Below, one piece after another: positions 13,968 to 25,588 of a DNA stretch of 64,000 nt. The stretch is from Rosellinia necatrix. Taxonomy: Eukaryota; Ascomycota; Sordariomycetes; Xylariales; Xylariaceae. Position 1 is the stretch's first letter; each line of letters begins with the position of its first letter. A program made the position numbers and the translations under genes. The notes beneath the pieces were generated by a model that saw nothing but the letters and a program-made list of their open reading frames with translations, was not told the origin of the DNA and did not search any database. The stretch spans positions 5,059,001 through 5,123,000 of the forward strand of contig JAGYVD010000004.1 of assembly GCA_021209875.1 (NCBI GenBank), in the 5' to 3' direction.

Positions 13968-15932
13968 ATGCGAACCATCCCCGATCTTCATTTGGCAATG
14001 GAAACCCCGATGAAGATGGAGTTCCCGGGGTCGGACACTCCGGCCACGCATTCCACCCCGGAGCCCTCGAGCCTCACCCCCTCCGGGTCCATCGGCACCA
14101 AGACCAGCATGTCGCCTTCTCCCCAGTCGGCAGCATCTGGGCATACTCCCAACACCAATAGCGCCTCAAAGCGCCCTCCCCGCAAGAGCACGTTAACGCA
14201 GCAGCAAAAGAACCAGAAGCGCCAGCGTGCCACGCAGGATCAGCTCACCACTCTCGAGCAGGAGTTCAACAAGAACCCCACGCCCACTGCTACGGTGCGC
14301 GAGAGGATAGCCGAAGAAATCAACATGACCGAAAGGTCTGTCCAGATCTGGTTCCAGAACCGGTACGTGCTGCTGCATCCATCGTGATCCCAAGTTGTTG
14401 TACTGACGACCCATAGACGGGCCAAGATTAAGCTCCTGGCAAAGAAGAGTCTGGAAAGTGGCGAGGACATCGACTCGATCCCCGAGTCAATGCGTGCCTA
14501 TCTCGCCATGCAAGCAATGGAGTCTGGCAAGGGCCTCGGGGGCCCCTACATGGGACGTACCGGCTTGATGCCTTATGGCTCCATGATGCTGGGTGGTGAG
14601 CAGGCTGGGCAGGGCAAAGTCGGTAGGTTGGCCCATCTAGTACTATCGCTCTTGTTCGGTGTACGGGTTGCTGACGAAATCATAGTAATTCACCACTTAA
14701 CCTGTCGCTCGCTGAGCATCGGTAAATGGACCCGTGTCGGACAGAACACGATGGACCTCATCATCTTTTACTCGCCCGAAAAGTGTACCATGACTTACTA
14801 CATCAACAATGACCAGGCTGGCTACAAGATCGAGTACCATTTCAGCGCCATCAAGAACATTTATCTAGAGAATGCGGAAGGGGACGGGAGCAAGTTAGGC
14901 GGTATCGTGATTGAACTAAACCGCCCGCCCAATTTCTACATGGACTCCTCTCCCAACTCAAATGGATTCTTTCAGTGCGGTGATTTCACCGAAGACCAGC
15001 AAGCCACCCAATGCTACACACATCATCTCGGCGGCAACCCGAAGGTTCTGAGCGGCCAACTCGCGAAGCTCGTCTCCTTGGAATCTTTTGCTAACCGACA
15101 TAACCCCAATCCTTATGATATGAGCCATGCCTTGTCTGTTTCGGCCCCCGTCTCCCCCACCGGCCGCCCGTCCTCCCAGCCAAATTTCGGGCCATCCCAC
15201 GTGGGCCTATTCCAAGAATCCCAATGGGGAGTCGGTCCCATGCACCATGGTCTGCGTGGACCGGGCCACAAGCGGCAGCGCAGTCGCTCGGTCCCTACTG
15301 CTGTTGATTTCTCCATGTTCCAGACTCCAATGCCATCGTTCTATATCCAACACCCAGGCGAGACCCAGCCTCACCCACACAACCCCAATATTTACGCCCC
15401 TGTACCGCAACAGCCGCAGGGACTTAACCCTGGTTCCCATCTCCGCATAGACACGCAAGCTAGCTATGGTATGGATCTGCGGCCATATCCCCTCTCGGCT
15501 TCCACGACCGCGCCTTCGGAATACTCTAGTCCAAACTACTTCTCACAAGGCCCCGAACCCACCCCGTTGCCTGTCCATACTCCCTACACTGGCAACTTCC
15601 TCTCTCCGATGCCACAAATTCCGCAGCCTACCTCCCCACTTTCATACGGTAGCCAACATGGCGACCCCACCATCGTAGAGCAATCACCGCCCTTGGCCAT
15701 GATGCAACGGCCAGCTTCGGCCGACATTTACCCCATGGGCGAGTCTGCTATTTCGGATGACGGCCATAGTCTCAATGAAATGTACTCGAAACACTCTCTC
15801 AACCTGCCTATGCATCCTCATTCACCAGCCTTTGGCGAGGCGAGCCAAGCCGAACTCGACATGAATCAACTGGTTCAGTTTGATCCTATTGAACATTCAA
15901 GCCTGTCACCGGAGCACATGTCACACCCGTGA
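13968..15932 (+). CDS. Homeobox transcription factor (PAH1/HTF1-like), three exons
   Basis: This is a DNA-binding regulator of about 615 residues. Exons are 13968-14362, 14417-14622 and 14686-15932. The homeodomain lies at roughly residues 80-140, with the recognition-helix motif WFQNR at 128-132; the first intron falls inside the codon for that Arg, and the next exon gives RAKIKLL. A conserved block of about 130 residues follows ([16 protein letters not shown] and [14 protein letters not shown] motifs), then a Pro/Ser/Tyr-rich tail. This layout matches the fungal family of Podospora pah1 and the HTF1/HOX2 regulators of conidiation in Magnaporthe and Fusarium; the exact orthologue is an inference. 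The second intron (14623-14685, 63 nt) has no stop and keeps the frame. I used the first in-frame ATG; a second, METPMKME, lies at 13998. Confidence 0.9.
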
Positions 15933-17191
15933 TGATCTGGTACCACGTTCGTATCACCTCGAGTTGCAAGGTGCCCCCTTCCCCTTGCACAACGACGGTG
16001 TACATACATACCGGAACGCATTTTCTTCTGTCTGCGTTTTACTAGGCTCGGCTCGGCTCCCCTTTCTCTGGCGTTGCAGGCATATATACCTCTTGATTTT
16101 ATGGCTCGTTCAATCAAGCGATTTCGATAGTCCCCTCTCCGATTCGGTCTTTTCAAGGCCCGATTCCTCTTCTCGTTCCATTTCATCGAGCTCCTCCTTC
16201 CAATCCTATTCTCGCGAAGCCTCAATTCGACAGTCGATTGTCCGTGTCTGGTACAGCGATTATATTGATTTTAACGTCATCTTTTTTTTTTAACTACAAG
16301 GCCTCGAATGCTCGTGTTACGCCTAACCGCATTCACCTCTGCAACTAATACTTTGCGACATACGCAATTCCTTCGTCACTTCTCAATCAGGATAAATGTT
16401 CTTTTACACTTGTCATTTTCTGTCGCATTTACGATATAAGCGATGTCATTAGGGCCTGGGGTGGAACAAAACCGACGAAAATGGAGCAGGCCCAGGTGGC
16501 TGAAATTCCGGATACTAATCTTTAACTTTGGCTGCTGAGCAACTCAGTAATCGGAGCTGGTTGGGGTTGATTGCTTTTCTGGGTGCGATGTCTTTGGATT
16601 GTGGATATCTGTAATGATTGATACCTCAAAAATAGAAGGAAATGGTCTACGCAAACAGGGCCCCTGAGCCCTTCTATGATGAGATGAACATGACAATCCC
16701 ACTTGAGTGAAAGCTATCTTAGTCGCCATTTCGCTGATGCCATTTTAGTATTATCGGCTAACCACTAGGCAAATCCTGGTCCTGACTATTCAGAGCAATG
16801 CATCTACGATTACGACTCGTATTATTTACATTTTCCCTATGTCGCTCTCAAGTGGTGTCGATCCGGCTTCGTAGTCTTGGAGAAGCCCGTCTGGCGCCAT
16901 ATTTACTTCTTGGTTATGGATGGATTAACACATCATGTCACACTCCAAGCAGCGTATACCTTTAACTACCTACAAAACGTGGAAATACTGCGGTCCAGTG
17001 GTAGCACATTAAGTTGAGCCATTGAACTTTTCTCTCACGACGTCGAGAGCGAAAAGCGGTAAACGGATGTCCAAGGGAACTCGGATGATTTGCCAGTGGA
17101 ACGGACGACATAAAACCAATACAGAAAACAACAAATCTAGTCTTTGGAGGATTATGCAGCGCAGAACATCTATGAGCCAGGCCAGTTACAT
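15933..17191. other. Intergenic region between homeobox and MDR genes
   Basis: Holds the likely 3' untranslated regions of the two convergent neighbours. I see no gene or notable repeat. Confidence 0.55.
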
Positions 17192-18368
17192 TCACGTTTC
17201 GCCACTCAGTGTGACGACCAGCTTCTCGCAAGACACGGTATACGTCTTCCCGATATCGAAGGCGGTCTGGACGGACTCCAAGCCGTGCCCGACGACGCGC
17301 GGCCGCGGCTCGCACCTGTACCGGCCGCTCGCCAGGGCGGCGGGCAGGAACGAGCCGAAGACGGCGTCCGCGAGCGGCGTGTCCTTGATCCAGTAGGCGT
17401 GGACCATCTCGGCGGCGACGCCGGCGGGGACGCCATCCGGGCCGAACAGGATCGCGCAGGCGACGCGCCGCGCGCTGCCCCCGGCGACGTCCGCGGTGGC
17501 CATCACGTCGAAGACGAGCGCGTTCGCCCCCTCCTGCGCCGAGAAGGCCCCCACGCACCGCCTCCCGCGCAGCGCGTCCCGCAGCGCGCCCGCGACCCCG
17601 GCCTCCCCGTAGTCGAACACCGCCGACGCCCCCAGCGCCTCGCAGTGCGCGAAGTTCTTGCGCGAGGCGGTCGCGATGACCTCGTACCCCGCCGCCACGC
17701 CCAGCTGAATCGCGTTGCTGCCGACTGCCGACGCGCCGCCCGCTACGAGGAGCGTCCCCTTACTTTCTCTCTCTCCTCCCCCTTCTCCCTCTCCCTCCCC
17801 CTCTCCCCCGGCCGCCCCCGGTGATGTCACCGTCGGGTACGCGAGGCCCAGGTACTGATGCAGCGCCACCGCCGCCGTCGCCACGCCCGAGGGCAGCACC
17901 GCGGCGTCGACGAGGGGGCGTGCCGCGGGGCACGAGCGCCGACATCGACGCCGGCGCCGCCACGTACTCCTGGAAGCCCGCGGCCCGCGTCGCGAAGTCC
18001 GACGGGAAGGAGAGCACGCGGTCGCCCGCCTGGAAGCGCGTCACGTTCCGCCCCGCGGCCACCACGGTGCCGGCGACGTCGAGGCCGCCTGCTAGGGGGT
18101 ATTCTGCGGATGGAGGTTAGAAGGGAAGGGAAGAGGTTGGTTGACGGGGGGGGGGGGGGGGGAGAGAAGAACTTGGGAATGGCGCACTGAGAAAGGGGAA
18201 GACGTCGGTTCCCAGATCTTGGATCTTGTGGTCGACCGGGTTTATCGCCGCCGCGGCCACCTTGATGATGATCTCGTCATCGCCAACATCGGGGTACGGG
18301 GATTCGTCGACTTGTAGCAGAGGGGCTTTGTCCGAGGGGTAGAAGGCTGCCCTGTTGGTCGGCGGCAT
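17192..18368 (-). pseudogene. MDR-family enoyl-reductase/zinc-free alcohol dehydrogenase-like gene with a one-base frameshift
   Basis: This would encode a medium-chain dehydrogenase/reductase of about 363 residues, of the fungal ToxD/trans-enoyl-reductase type that uses NADPH. Exon 1 (18188-18368) gives the N-terminal GroES-like start with NPVDHKIQDLG. An 84-nt intron follows (18104-18187, containing a long G-run on the plus strand). Exon 2 opens with YPLAGGLDVAGTVV and continues to GDRVLSFPSDF. The nucleotide-binding motif GGASAVGSNAIQ and the ending CEKLVVTL are intact. Between VPRGTP and LVDAAVLPSGVA the frame changes: the run of five G on the plus strand at 17914-17918 is one base longer than a continuous frame needs. 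No splice pair was found that repairs it. It is either a recent inactivation or a sequencing error. A Gly/Glu-rich insert precedes the cofactor motif. Confidence 0.8.
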
Positions 18369-20781
18369 GGTTGGAGGGTTCTGGCGTTGGGATGAGTTAC
18401 AATATTGTATTTCGTTCGGACACGGGATGCGGATGAGTCTTGATGAGTTTTTGACTTCCCGGATTGGAGGGAGTCGAGCTTAAGTAGTCATCATGCTCAA
18501 CGCAAGCTCTCCGGGTATTAGCCGCAGGTTACCCAATTGCTACCCATGTCGTCCTAACGGCCGATTGAAGCTGGTTTGATTTATAACTATCTTTCCTGCG
18601 ACCGTCGGCGGTCGAGTGAGATCCCACATGAAACCCCTGTCTTGCGGTGGGATGGGATATGGTGATGGGCGTTGGTGTAATCTCGAGCAGCGTGGTGAGA
18701 CGTTCTTTCGTCATCTTACGCCTTAGTCTCAGCCAAGGAGTCGAGTCCGGGTAGATACCCACGACCTTCGGTCGGAGATCTGTTTGACCTCTTATTCCGA
18801 GGGGGGGCCACGATACATATTTATCGGGATGCACGTTGGATCTAGTAATGGTGACTTGGGCATTCCACATTGCGGGTATCAGCCATCCTAGTAGCTGGGG
18901 ACTGCTAGAAAGTACCGACACTAGCTAGTTCCTATTCTAGTATCTCATAACTCCGGCGACCTGATTTCTCGCGGCTGAGTATAGCTGCGTCAAGTAGGCG
19001 GATGTCAATATCATACGTAGGCATACAGGCGCCGTAGGCTAAATCACAGGCGATTTAGTCGAGCTTAATTGGATAGGTATCCTACCTTTGCACTTAGGAT
19101 TGATAATCTTATCTCAGATTTCTTGCAAGTCTGCACTTTGACTCGCTTCTAGACGAGGCCAGGTCGCCAACCCGCGCGATTCCGCCCGGGTTAGTGTGGC
19201 GGTGGATTGGAAACGTGCCGTACAAACTTCGGACTTCGGACTTGGAAGCTGGACCGATTTTCCCCGGGGTGAACGACAGAGATGCACAGGCTTAAAGGCT
19301 TAAATACTCTCGCAGAAGTATATACATGGGTTCGTTCGATATATAGCATACTTAAACTACTGTTGGAACCTTATAGGCGTGATGGGCAAGATTCCTTGAT
19401 ATTTTGAAGGTCTTTTATACATTTATTGCTTATAAGCCTCATGGCTGCCATTAGAGGCCATCTTCGTCCGGAACGATGTGTCAAGAATCTATCATGTTTC
19501 ATTACCAAACATGGCATAATCGGGTGCTTACTGGTATATCAAGCATACCAATACTCATTTGACTGAGCGGTATCATTATTACGGGATCTGAAGGTATTTC
19601 GTTGGTAGGTATCTCCGGCGAAACCGAGACCGAGAATAGGTACGTCTTAACCCCGAGGCTTCAGGTTATTAGCCAAGCATTAATCTCATCTGCCAAAAGA
19701 GTATGGATAGTTACTACTAGTTCAAAGTCACATCTGGATTGTTTCATAACCCGTCTCGTGTGCCAACATTGCTCTAGGTCCGGAGGTCGACGGGATTATA
19801 ATGACCAGCGAAGTCTATATATAAGCTTAGGTGGGCTGGGAGACGACTGGCCTGACATGAATCGATGACACTGCCACAGGTGGCATAAATAACGACTTCT
19901 CATATGTGAAATGAATCGTTGGCCGTACGAGCATATGAATATATGAGCGGCAGAAAAACCGCTTGATTATACCTTCTATTGGCTATCATACCACAAAGAT
20001 CGACAACGACCGATTGATGTTTTTGACTTACATGGCCAATTGTTTGGCTAGGTACCCACTGACTAACACAATGTCGTGGATTCCAGTAGCCGACACTTAT
20101 TACGGATCTTTGCATCGAATTTCTGGTAAACTATCGGTTCCCAGGCAAGAGCAAGTTTAATCGATGTGCATACTTTTTTATACAAACTTTATCGTTTCCA
20201 AAGGGGGTAGAAGCGTGACCTAAAAGAATATGGTTGGTATGAGTCTGCTCGACTGTAAGTGAACTCCAGATAACTTAGTTACCTTGGACAAGGTGGTTGG
20301 TTGGTAGCGTTACGCTATAGGTACTGATGGCGAAGTAAGTAGATACCTACTTAGAGGCAGTGTTAGTGTATCTGTAGTATCTTAAGCATTTGAGCTGTGG
20401 TGTAAGTTTTCGCATGCCATGGGAGGCTAGCTTAAGTGGACAGGCTCCACCCCCACCTCTTCGCTAACTTATCGATAGCCGCCGAGGTTGCGAGTGTGAG
20501 TCATCCCTAATTCTACACTAGGTCTCAGCGAATTTGTGGTGTGTGGCCTGTGTGTCAGCGTCGGTGTCAGTGGATTAGTCGAATATTTGATAGAGGGGTG
20601 GTGGGGTTATCCGCTCTGTGCATCAAACTTAGGACTGCAGGCGCTTCAATCTCTGTCATCTCCTCAGACTCAGTTTGTGATTAGGTACCCCTGCGAACAC
20701 TTCGATACCTCGACACCGCAAACACCGCAACGCACGCGGCAACACCACCACACCTCGACGCCCGTCGACGACTTCGTGACC
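18369..20781. other. Intergenic region, divergent promoters of MDR and eIF2 gamma genes
   Basis: No recognisable gene. Contains a few CTAC/GTAG groups (near 20340) and A/T-rich stretches around 19300-20250. The last 200 bases before 20782 probably include the eIF2 gamma leader. Confidence 0.55.
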
Positions 20782-22956
20782 ATGACGGCCGAGAAACCCG
20801 AAAACCCCGAGTTGGAGTCTGGATCGGAGAGCGGATCTGAGTCGGAGGCCGAGCAACCCCAGACTACCACCACCACCACTACCGCCGCCGCCGCCACGGC
20901 CCAGCCATCGAAGACACCCATAGCCGCGCCCGCTGTCGCCGTCGAGAGACCCCCTCTGCCGCCCCAGACCGATCCTAAAGACCTCGATATCTCGACCCTG
21001 TCGCCGACCACACCGGAGATCATTGCCCGCCAGGCCACCATCAACATAGGCACCATCGGCCACGTCGCCCACGGGAAATCCACCGTCGTCAAGGCCATCT
21101 CCGGTGTCCAGACTGTGCGCTTCAAGAACGGTCCGTGCTATCCTCGTGCTGCCGTCGTGCCCCTGCTATGCTCCGTCATGTTGGCACCAGCAAAAGCGGC
21201 CCTGGCCTCCCTTTTGCGACGACGCGATACTGACTTCCAGGGATAGAACTGATCCGCAACATCACAATCAAGCTTGGATATGCAAATGCCAAGATATATC
21301 AGTGTACTAACGAGGCATGCCCACGGCCCACATGCTACCGTTCTTACAAGAGCGACCAACGCGTCGATCCTCCATGCGAACGTGAAGGATGCGGCGGAAC
21401 TTACAAGCTTCTACGGCACGTCAGCTTCGTTGACTGCCCCGGTATGTAGTTGTCCCCGACAAATCTGGGGAGCTTATCTGACCGTATGTTCAGGTCACGA
21501 CATTCTGATGAGTACTATGGTAGGCCGACTCGGCCGTACTGACGCCCTTCTCATGCTAACGCCTCGGTAGTTGTCGGGTGCCGCCGTCATGGACGCAGCC
21601 TTGCTTGTCAGTGCCATTATCTTAGCTCCCGCCGGGCTGTAGTCTCGATAGCGTAAACTAACGGGTAATAGTTGGTCGCTGGCAATGAAAGCTGCCCCCA
21701 ACCTCAGACAGTAAGCTTTTTCTTTTCCCCAGATATTGTAGAGTCTAGCTGACGGATTGTAGTCTGAGCATCTGGCAGCCGTGGAAATCATGAAACTAGG
21801 TATGCTCATTTCGAACCCTCGGTCTTTCTGATCCGAGACCGTTTTGGAGACGATATCCGGGGCATGTCGTAGATGGCCATGACCCTAACGATTTAATAGA
21901 GAACATCATTATACTTCAGAACAAAGTGGATCTAATAAAGAGCGAAACGGCCATGAAACATTACGGTAGGTCGAACTTCTATGGTGGCGGAGAGGAGCAT
22001 CGCCAAAGTCCATGTGGGGAATAAAGGTACTAACGATAGTCAGAATCCATCCAGCAGTTCATAAGGGGCACTGTTGCCAGCAAATCGCCCATTATCCCCA
22101 TCTCTGCCCAGTTGAAGATGAATATCGATGCTGTTAACGATGCTATTATCAACATTCCTGTGCCTCTACGAGACTTCTCCATGGATCCTTACATGATGGT
22201 TATCCGATCCTTCGACGTAAACAAGCCGGGTGCCGACATCGACGAACTCAAGGGAGGTGTTGCCGGTGGCAGTATCCTTCACGGTATGCTGAAGATGGGA
22301 GACGAGATTGAGATCCGCCCGGGTATCGTCACCCGCGACGACAAGGGAAATCTCAGATGTACCCCGATCTTCAGCCGCGTCGTGTCACTCAACTCCGAGG
22401 CCAACGACCTGAAATATGCCGTTCCTGGTGGTTTGATTGGTGTTGGTACACGAATCGATCCGACGCTATGCCGAGCCGATCGTCTCGTTGGTTTCGTCCT
22501 TGGCCTGAGGGGGAGATCCCCCGATATCTACGGCCAAATCGAGGTCAACTTCTATCTACTCCGACGTCTCCTCGGTGTCGCAGACGGCAAACAGCGCAAA
22601 GTTGAGAAGCTGGCGAAGAACGAGATTCTCATGGTCAATATCGGATCGACATCCACTGGAGCCAAGGTTGCTGCGATCAAGCGAGATGCTGCTAAGCTTG
22701 TTTTGACGAGCCCGGCATGTACGAATATTGGAGGTGAGCACTCCCATCAAATTTCCCATTCCACAAGACGGACCAGACCTCATTCCGCCCCACTGTGCCC
22801 TACTCCCTTGTTGGGTTCCATATATGTAATAGACTGGAGACTGACCCGATAACTACAGAGAAAATTGCGCTGAGTCGGCGTATTGAAAAGCATTGGCGTC
22901 TAATTGGCTGGGCAACTATTACGGCAGGCGACATTCTAGAGCCGACTAGCATGTAG
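20782..22956 (+). CDS. GCD11: Translation initiation factor eIF2 gamma, nine exons
   Basis: This is the GTP-binding subunit of eIF2, which delivers initiator Met-tRNA to the 40S ribosome in the cytosol. Exons: 20782-21130, 21247-21441, 21494-21519, 21571-21606, 21672-21710, 21763-21799, 21900-21965, 22044-22733 and 22859-22956; the joined product has 511 residues. All G motifs are present: GHVAHGKST at about 93, DCPGH, NKVDL and the SAQ motif. The Cys-rich zinc-ribbon-like knuckle of the family (CTNEACPRP...CEREGCGG) is intact, and the later part carries the usual [11 protein letters not shown] and [14 protein letters not shown] blocks. The N-terminus has an acidic Ser/Glu stretch and a Thr/Ala run, a variable region in this family. 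Five exons in a row are very small (26, 36, 39, 37 and 66 nt). Identity is certain; each join was chosen because it restores the conserved protein. Confidence 0.97.
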
Positions 22957-24089
22957 GAAGGGTGTAAAGTAGAGAGGAGCTCACACGACGATCACGACAA
23001 TGATGGCTAGATTCATTAATGGGGCGTCTGGTGCGGCGCTTGGTAACCATACGGCTCTCCTCGTTAGGTCTCACCGGCTCGTCAGTTTTGACCCTGTGAT
23101 GATTCGGCTTGTCGCCATGATATCGGACAGGTTACATTTAGGACCGGGGGGATATAGCGGTTGACACAAGCTGTCGGGGAAAATCTCAGGTGAAAGGGCC
23201 ACTAGTGGTCGTCGGCGAGGGAACTGGCTTAGGCTGGTTGGCATACAATAGCGTTCGACATCTTCATAGAAGATTTGGTAAAAAGTTTCGTAATTGACTA
23301 ACGGAATATTCGCTATGACCTTCGATTGTCTGACTTTTGGGTGGCCTTGGATGGAATGTGGGCGAAGGAGTGGAGGGTCTTGCTTGAGGGTGACGGTGAG
23401 TACACTGAAGATATCTATGATATCTGGGTCCTCATCTACGGGGAAAGTGACTTGGTCTAGAGATTCGGTGTATCTGATACCACGAAGAATTAGGTAATCA
23501 AATGAATATGTACAAGGTGAATAAACTCTGAACTATCGGTCAGCGTGGGTAAGCACTTAGGTATGGGGTAAGGGGTAATTGTGGAGGATTTGTCGGTTGA
23601 CCGCCGGCCGCTGACACTTGCTGGAGCCTTCATGCAAGACGAAACACCAGCATAACTACCTTGAGTAATAACTGGGGGTCCTATAATTAACAGTAGAAAT
23701 GACCCAAGCGCTACTCTCCTTTTCGTATAATAAGGGGTTTTGGTATCATGACGGCGATTCCCACGTAAAACATCGGGTTTCATCTTTAATATTTCCTTCG
23801 TTGGCGTTGCCATATTGCTCTTTTCCATAAAGTTATGACCGACAGCCGCCAAAGCACCCCCCTCGTCCTTCCAAAGCCTGCTGCTACGCTGCCCCTCCAA
23901 TTCCACCCCCACTAAGACCGTTTGTCTGTCCATCCAGGGCACCGCCGTCGCCGTTGCCCCTCCGAGAGGTAAACCGAGGTCAAATAAGAGACAAGCTTGG
24001 GGGGAAGAATATAAAAACGAAAAACGAAAAAAACACGACAACATAAAACAAAATTTCCCGGGGAAAAAAAACACCGCTTTATCACGAAC
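22957..24089. other. Intergenic region upstream of the coactosin gene
   Basis: Nothing coding is recognised. An A-rich stretch (about 24000-24080) immediately before the coactosin ATG is probably its 5' leader. Confidence 0.55.
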
Positions 24090-24533
24090 ATGTCTGGCGT
24101 CGACGCCCCCGAGATCCTGGCGGCGTACGAGGCGGTGCGATCGGACAAGGACGCGACGAACTGGCTGCTGATCTCGTACGCGGGGGCGGTCGGCGACCGG
24201 GTGAAGCTGTCGGCGACCGGGTCCGGGGGGCTGGCGGAGCTCGCGTCGCGCCTGGACGACGGGCAGGCGCAGTACGGGTACGCCCGCGTCGAGTACGCCA
24301 ACGACACCGAGAGCCGCCGGGTCAAGTTCGCGCTCGTCATCTGGATCGGGCCCGAGACCCGCGTGATGCGCAAGGCCCGCGTCGGCTTCGAGAGCGGCGC
24401 CATCAAGCGCGTCCTCGCCCACCACAGCATCCAGGTCGACGCCACCGACCGCGCCGACCTCGACGAGAAGAAGGAGGTCGTGCCCCGCCTGAGGCGCGCG
24501 GGAGGCGCGGACTACAATGGCGGGAGGGGCTGA
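24090..24533 (+). CDS. Coactosin-like ADF-homology actin-binding protein
   Basis: A single-exon gene for 147 residues consisting almost wholly of one ADF-H domain, the fold of cofilin. The KFALVIWIGPETRVMRKARV segment and the late IQVDATDRADLDE motif are typical of coactosins, which bind actin filaments without severing them. The start MSGVDAPEI is the first ATG, follows an A-rich leader and gives the family's usual length. A short Arg/Gly-rich tail follows the domain. The protein is expected in the cytosol with the actin cytoskeleton. Third positions are strongly G/C, unlike the flanking DNA, which supports a real gene. Confidence 0.93.
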   Translation: MSGVDAPEILAAYEAVRSDKDATNWLLISYAGAVGDRVKLSATGSGGLAELASRLDDGQAQYGYARVEYANDTESRRVKFALVIWIGPETRVMRKARVGFESGAIKRVLAHHSIQVDATDRADLDEKKEVVPRLRRAGGADYNGGRG

Positions 24534-24984
24534 GAAAAGTGCGAGGGCTCGATGATGCGGGGAGAGAGAGGGGGAGAGGGGGGAGAGGGGTTTTACATAT
24601 TGCTTTTGCGGTGGGTGTTCAGATCGGGGAGCTTGCATTGCATTGCATAGTGTTTTTTTTTTTCTCTCAGAGAGACCCGGAGTCTGCGAGCCGGCGGTTG
24701 GTTGATTGATCGGTTGAGCCGAAATGCGATTCTGCGTTTTTGGATACCAGCATAGCACATACATACATACATAAAGACAGACGGCATTCAATAGACGGCG
24801 TTGCGTTCGGACGAACGGGATTAGGTCGTGCCATAGCGGAGAGGAGATAAGGGGGTGTTGTATCCGACATTATTCATATAGCCCTTCCTCACACATTATC
24901 CTGTCATGGGCGGATGGATGCCCGCCAGACAGACAAGACGCCAACGCCCGGGGGATGGAACCGCGACCCCTCCTTTCCCCCAGA
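24534..24984. other. Gap between coactosin and cupin genes
   Basis: The 3' flanks of two convergent genes. Holds a purine-rich tract after the coactosin stop (24560-24600) and a short CATA repeat (24760-24775). No gene seen. Confidence 0.6.
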
Positions 24985-25393
24985 CTAAACGGGCTCGCCG
25001 CCCCAGCCGGTGAGGTTGACGACCTCGGGCACGGGCCCGCTGCGGACGACGGCCCAGACGACGTCGCCGTCGCCGTCGTTGACCTCCTGGTGCTCGGCGT
25101 ACGCGGGGACGACCGCGTAGTCGCCCGGCTCGAGCCGGACGCGCCGCGCCCCGCCCTCGCTGACGAGGCTCCCGCCCGTCCCCCCGTATCGCGTACACGA
25201 TCGTGTCCTGGGCCCCGTGGTGGTGCACCGCCGACGACGTCCCCGCCCTCGCCACCATCTGCGTCGCGCAGAGCCCTCCGCACCGCCCGACGATCGCGTC
25301 CGATCGCGACATCCCCGCCGTCTGGCTCCCCGAGGGCTGCAGCGAGGAGCTCTTGGTTACGTGGACTTGTCGCGTTGGCGGCGGGTGCGACAT
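24985..25393 (-). pseudogene. Small cupin-domain protein gene with a one-base frameshift
   Basis: This would encode a single-cupin protein of about 135 residues. The first half, from the ATG at 25393, contains the metal-binding motif VHHHGAQDTIVYAI. The second half, in another frame, gives the matching second cupin motif: RLEPGDYAVVPAYAEHQEVND and then VVWAVVRSGP, ending VNLTGWGGEPV at a TAG. The break is at a run of six C on the plus strand (25180-25185), where five would keep one frame. Both halves are strongly G/C-biased at third positions, as expected for coding DNA, so the lesion is recent or a sequencing artefact. Cupins of this size bind a metal and may be isomerases, dioxygenases or sensors; no substrate can be assigned. 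Confidence 0.75.
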
Positions 25394-25511
25394 GTTTGTA
25401 TTTTGGGGGAGGGGGGAGGGGGAGGGGGGTTATGTGGTGTGTTTATGTTGATGGTGGTGGCGGCGGTGGTCTGAGGTGAGTGGCGAGGAACCCGCCTTAA
25501 GTAGGTACTTA

Positions 25512-25588
25512 TCTACCTACCTACCTACCTACCTACCTACCTACCTACCTACCTACCTACCTGCCTGCCTGCCTGCCTGCCTGCCTGC
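25512..25588. repeat. Compound tetranucleotide microsatellite (CTAC)n(CTGC)n
   Basis: About twelve CTAC units followed directly by about seven CTGC units, upstream of the cupin gene. It is the longest array of the CTAC motif that is dispersed through the window. Confidence 0.95.

Noticed and set aside
24962..25479. Plus-strand frames of up to 174 codons over the cupin region
   Set aside because: Antisense of the cupin gene; the minus-strand halves show the two cupin motifs and explain the composition.
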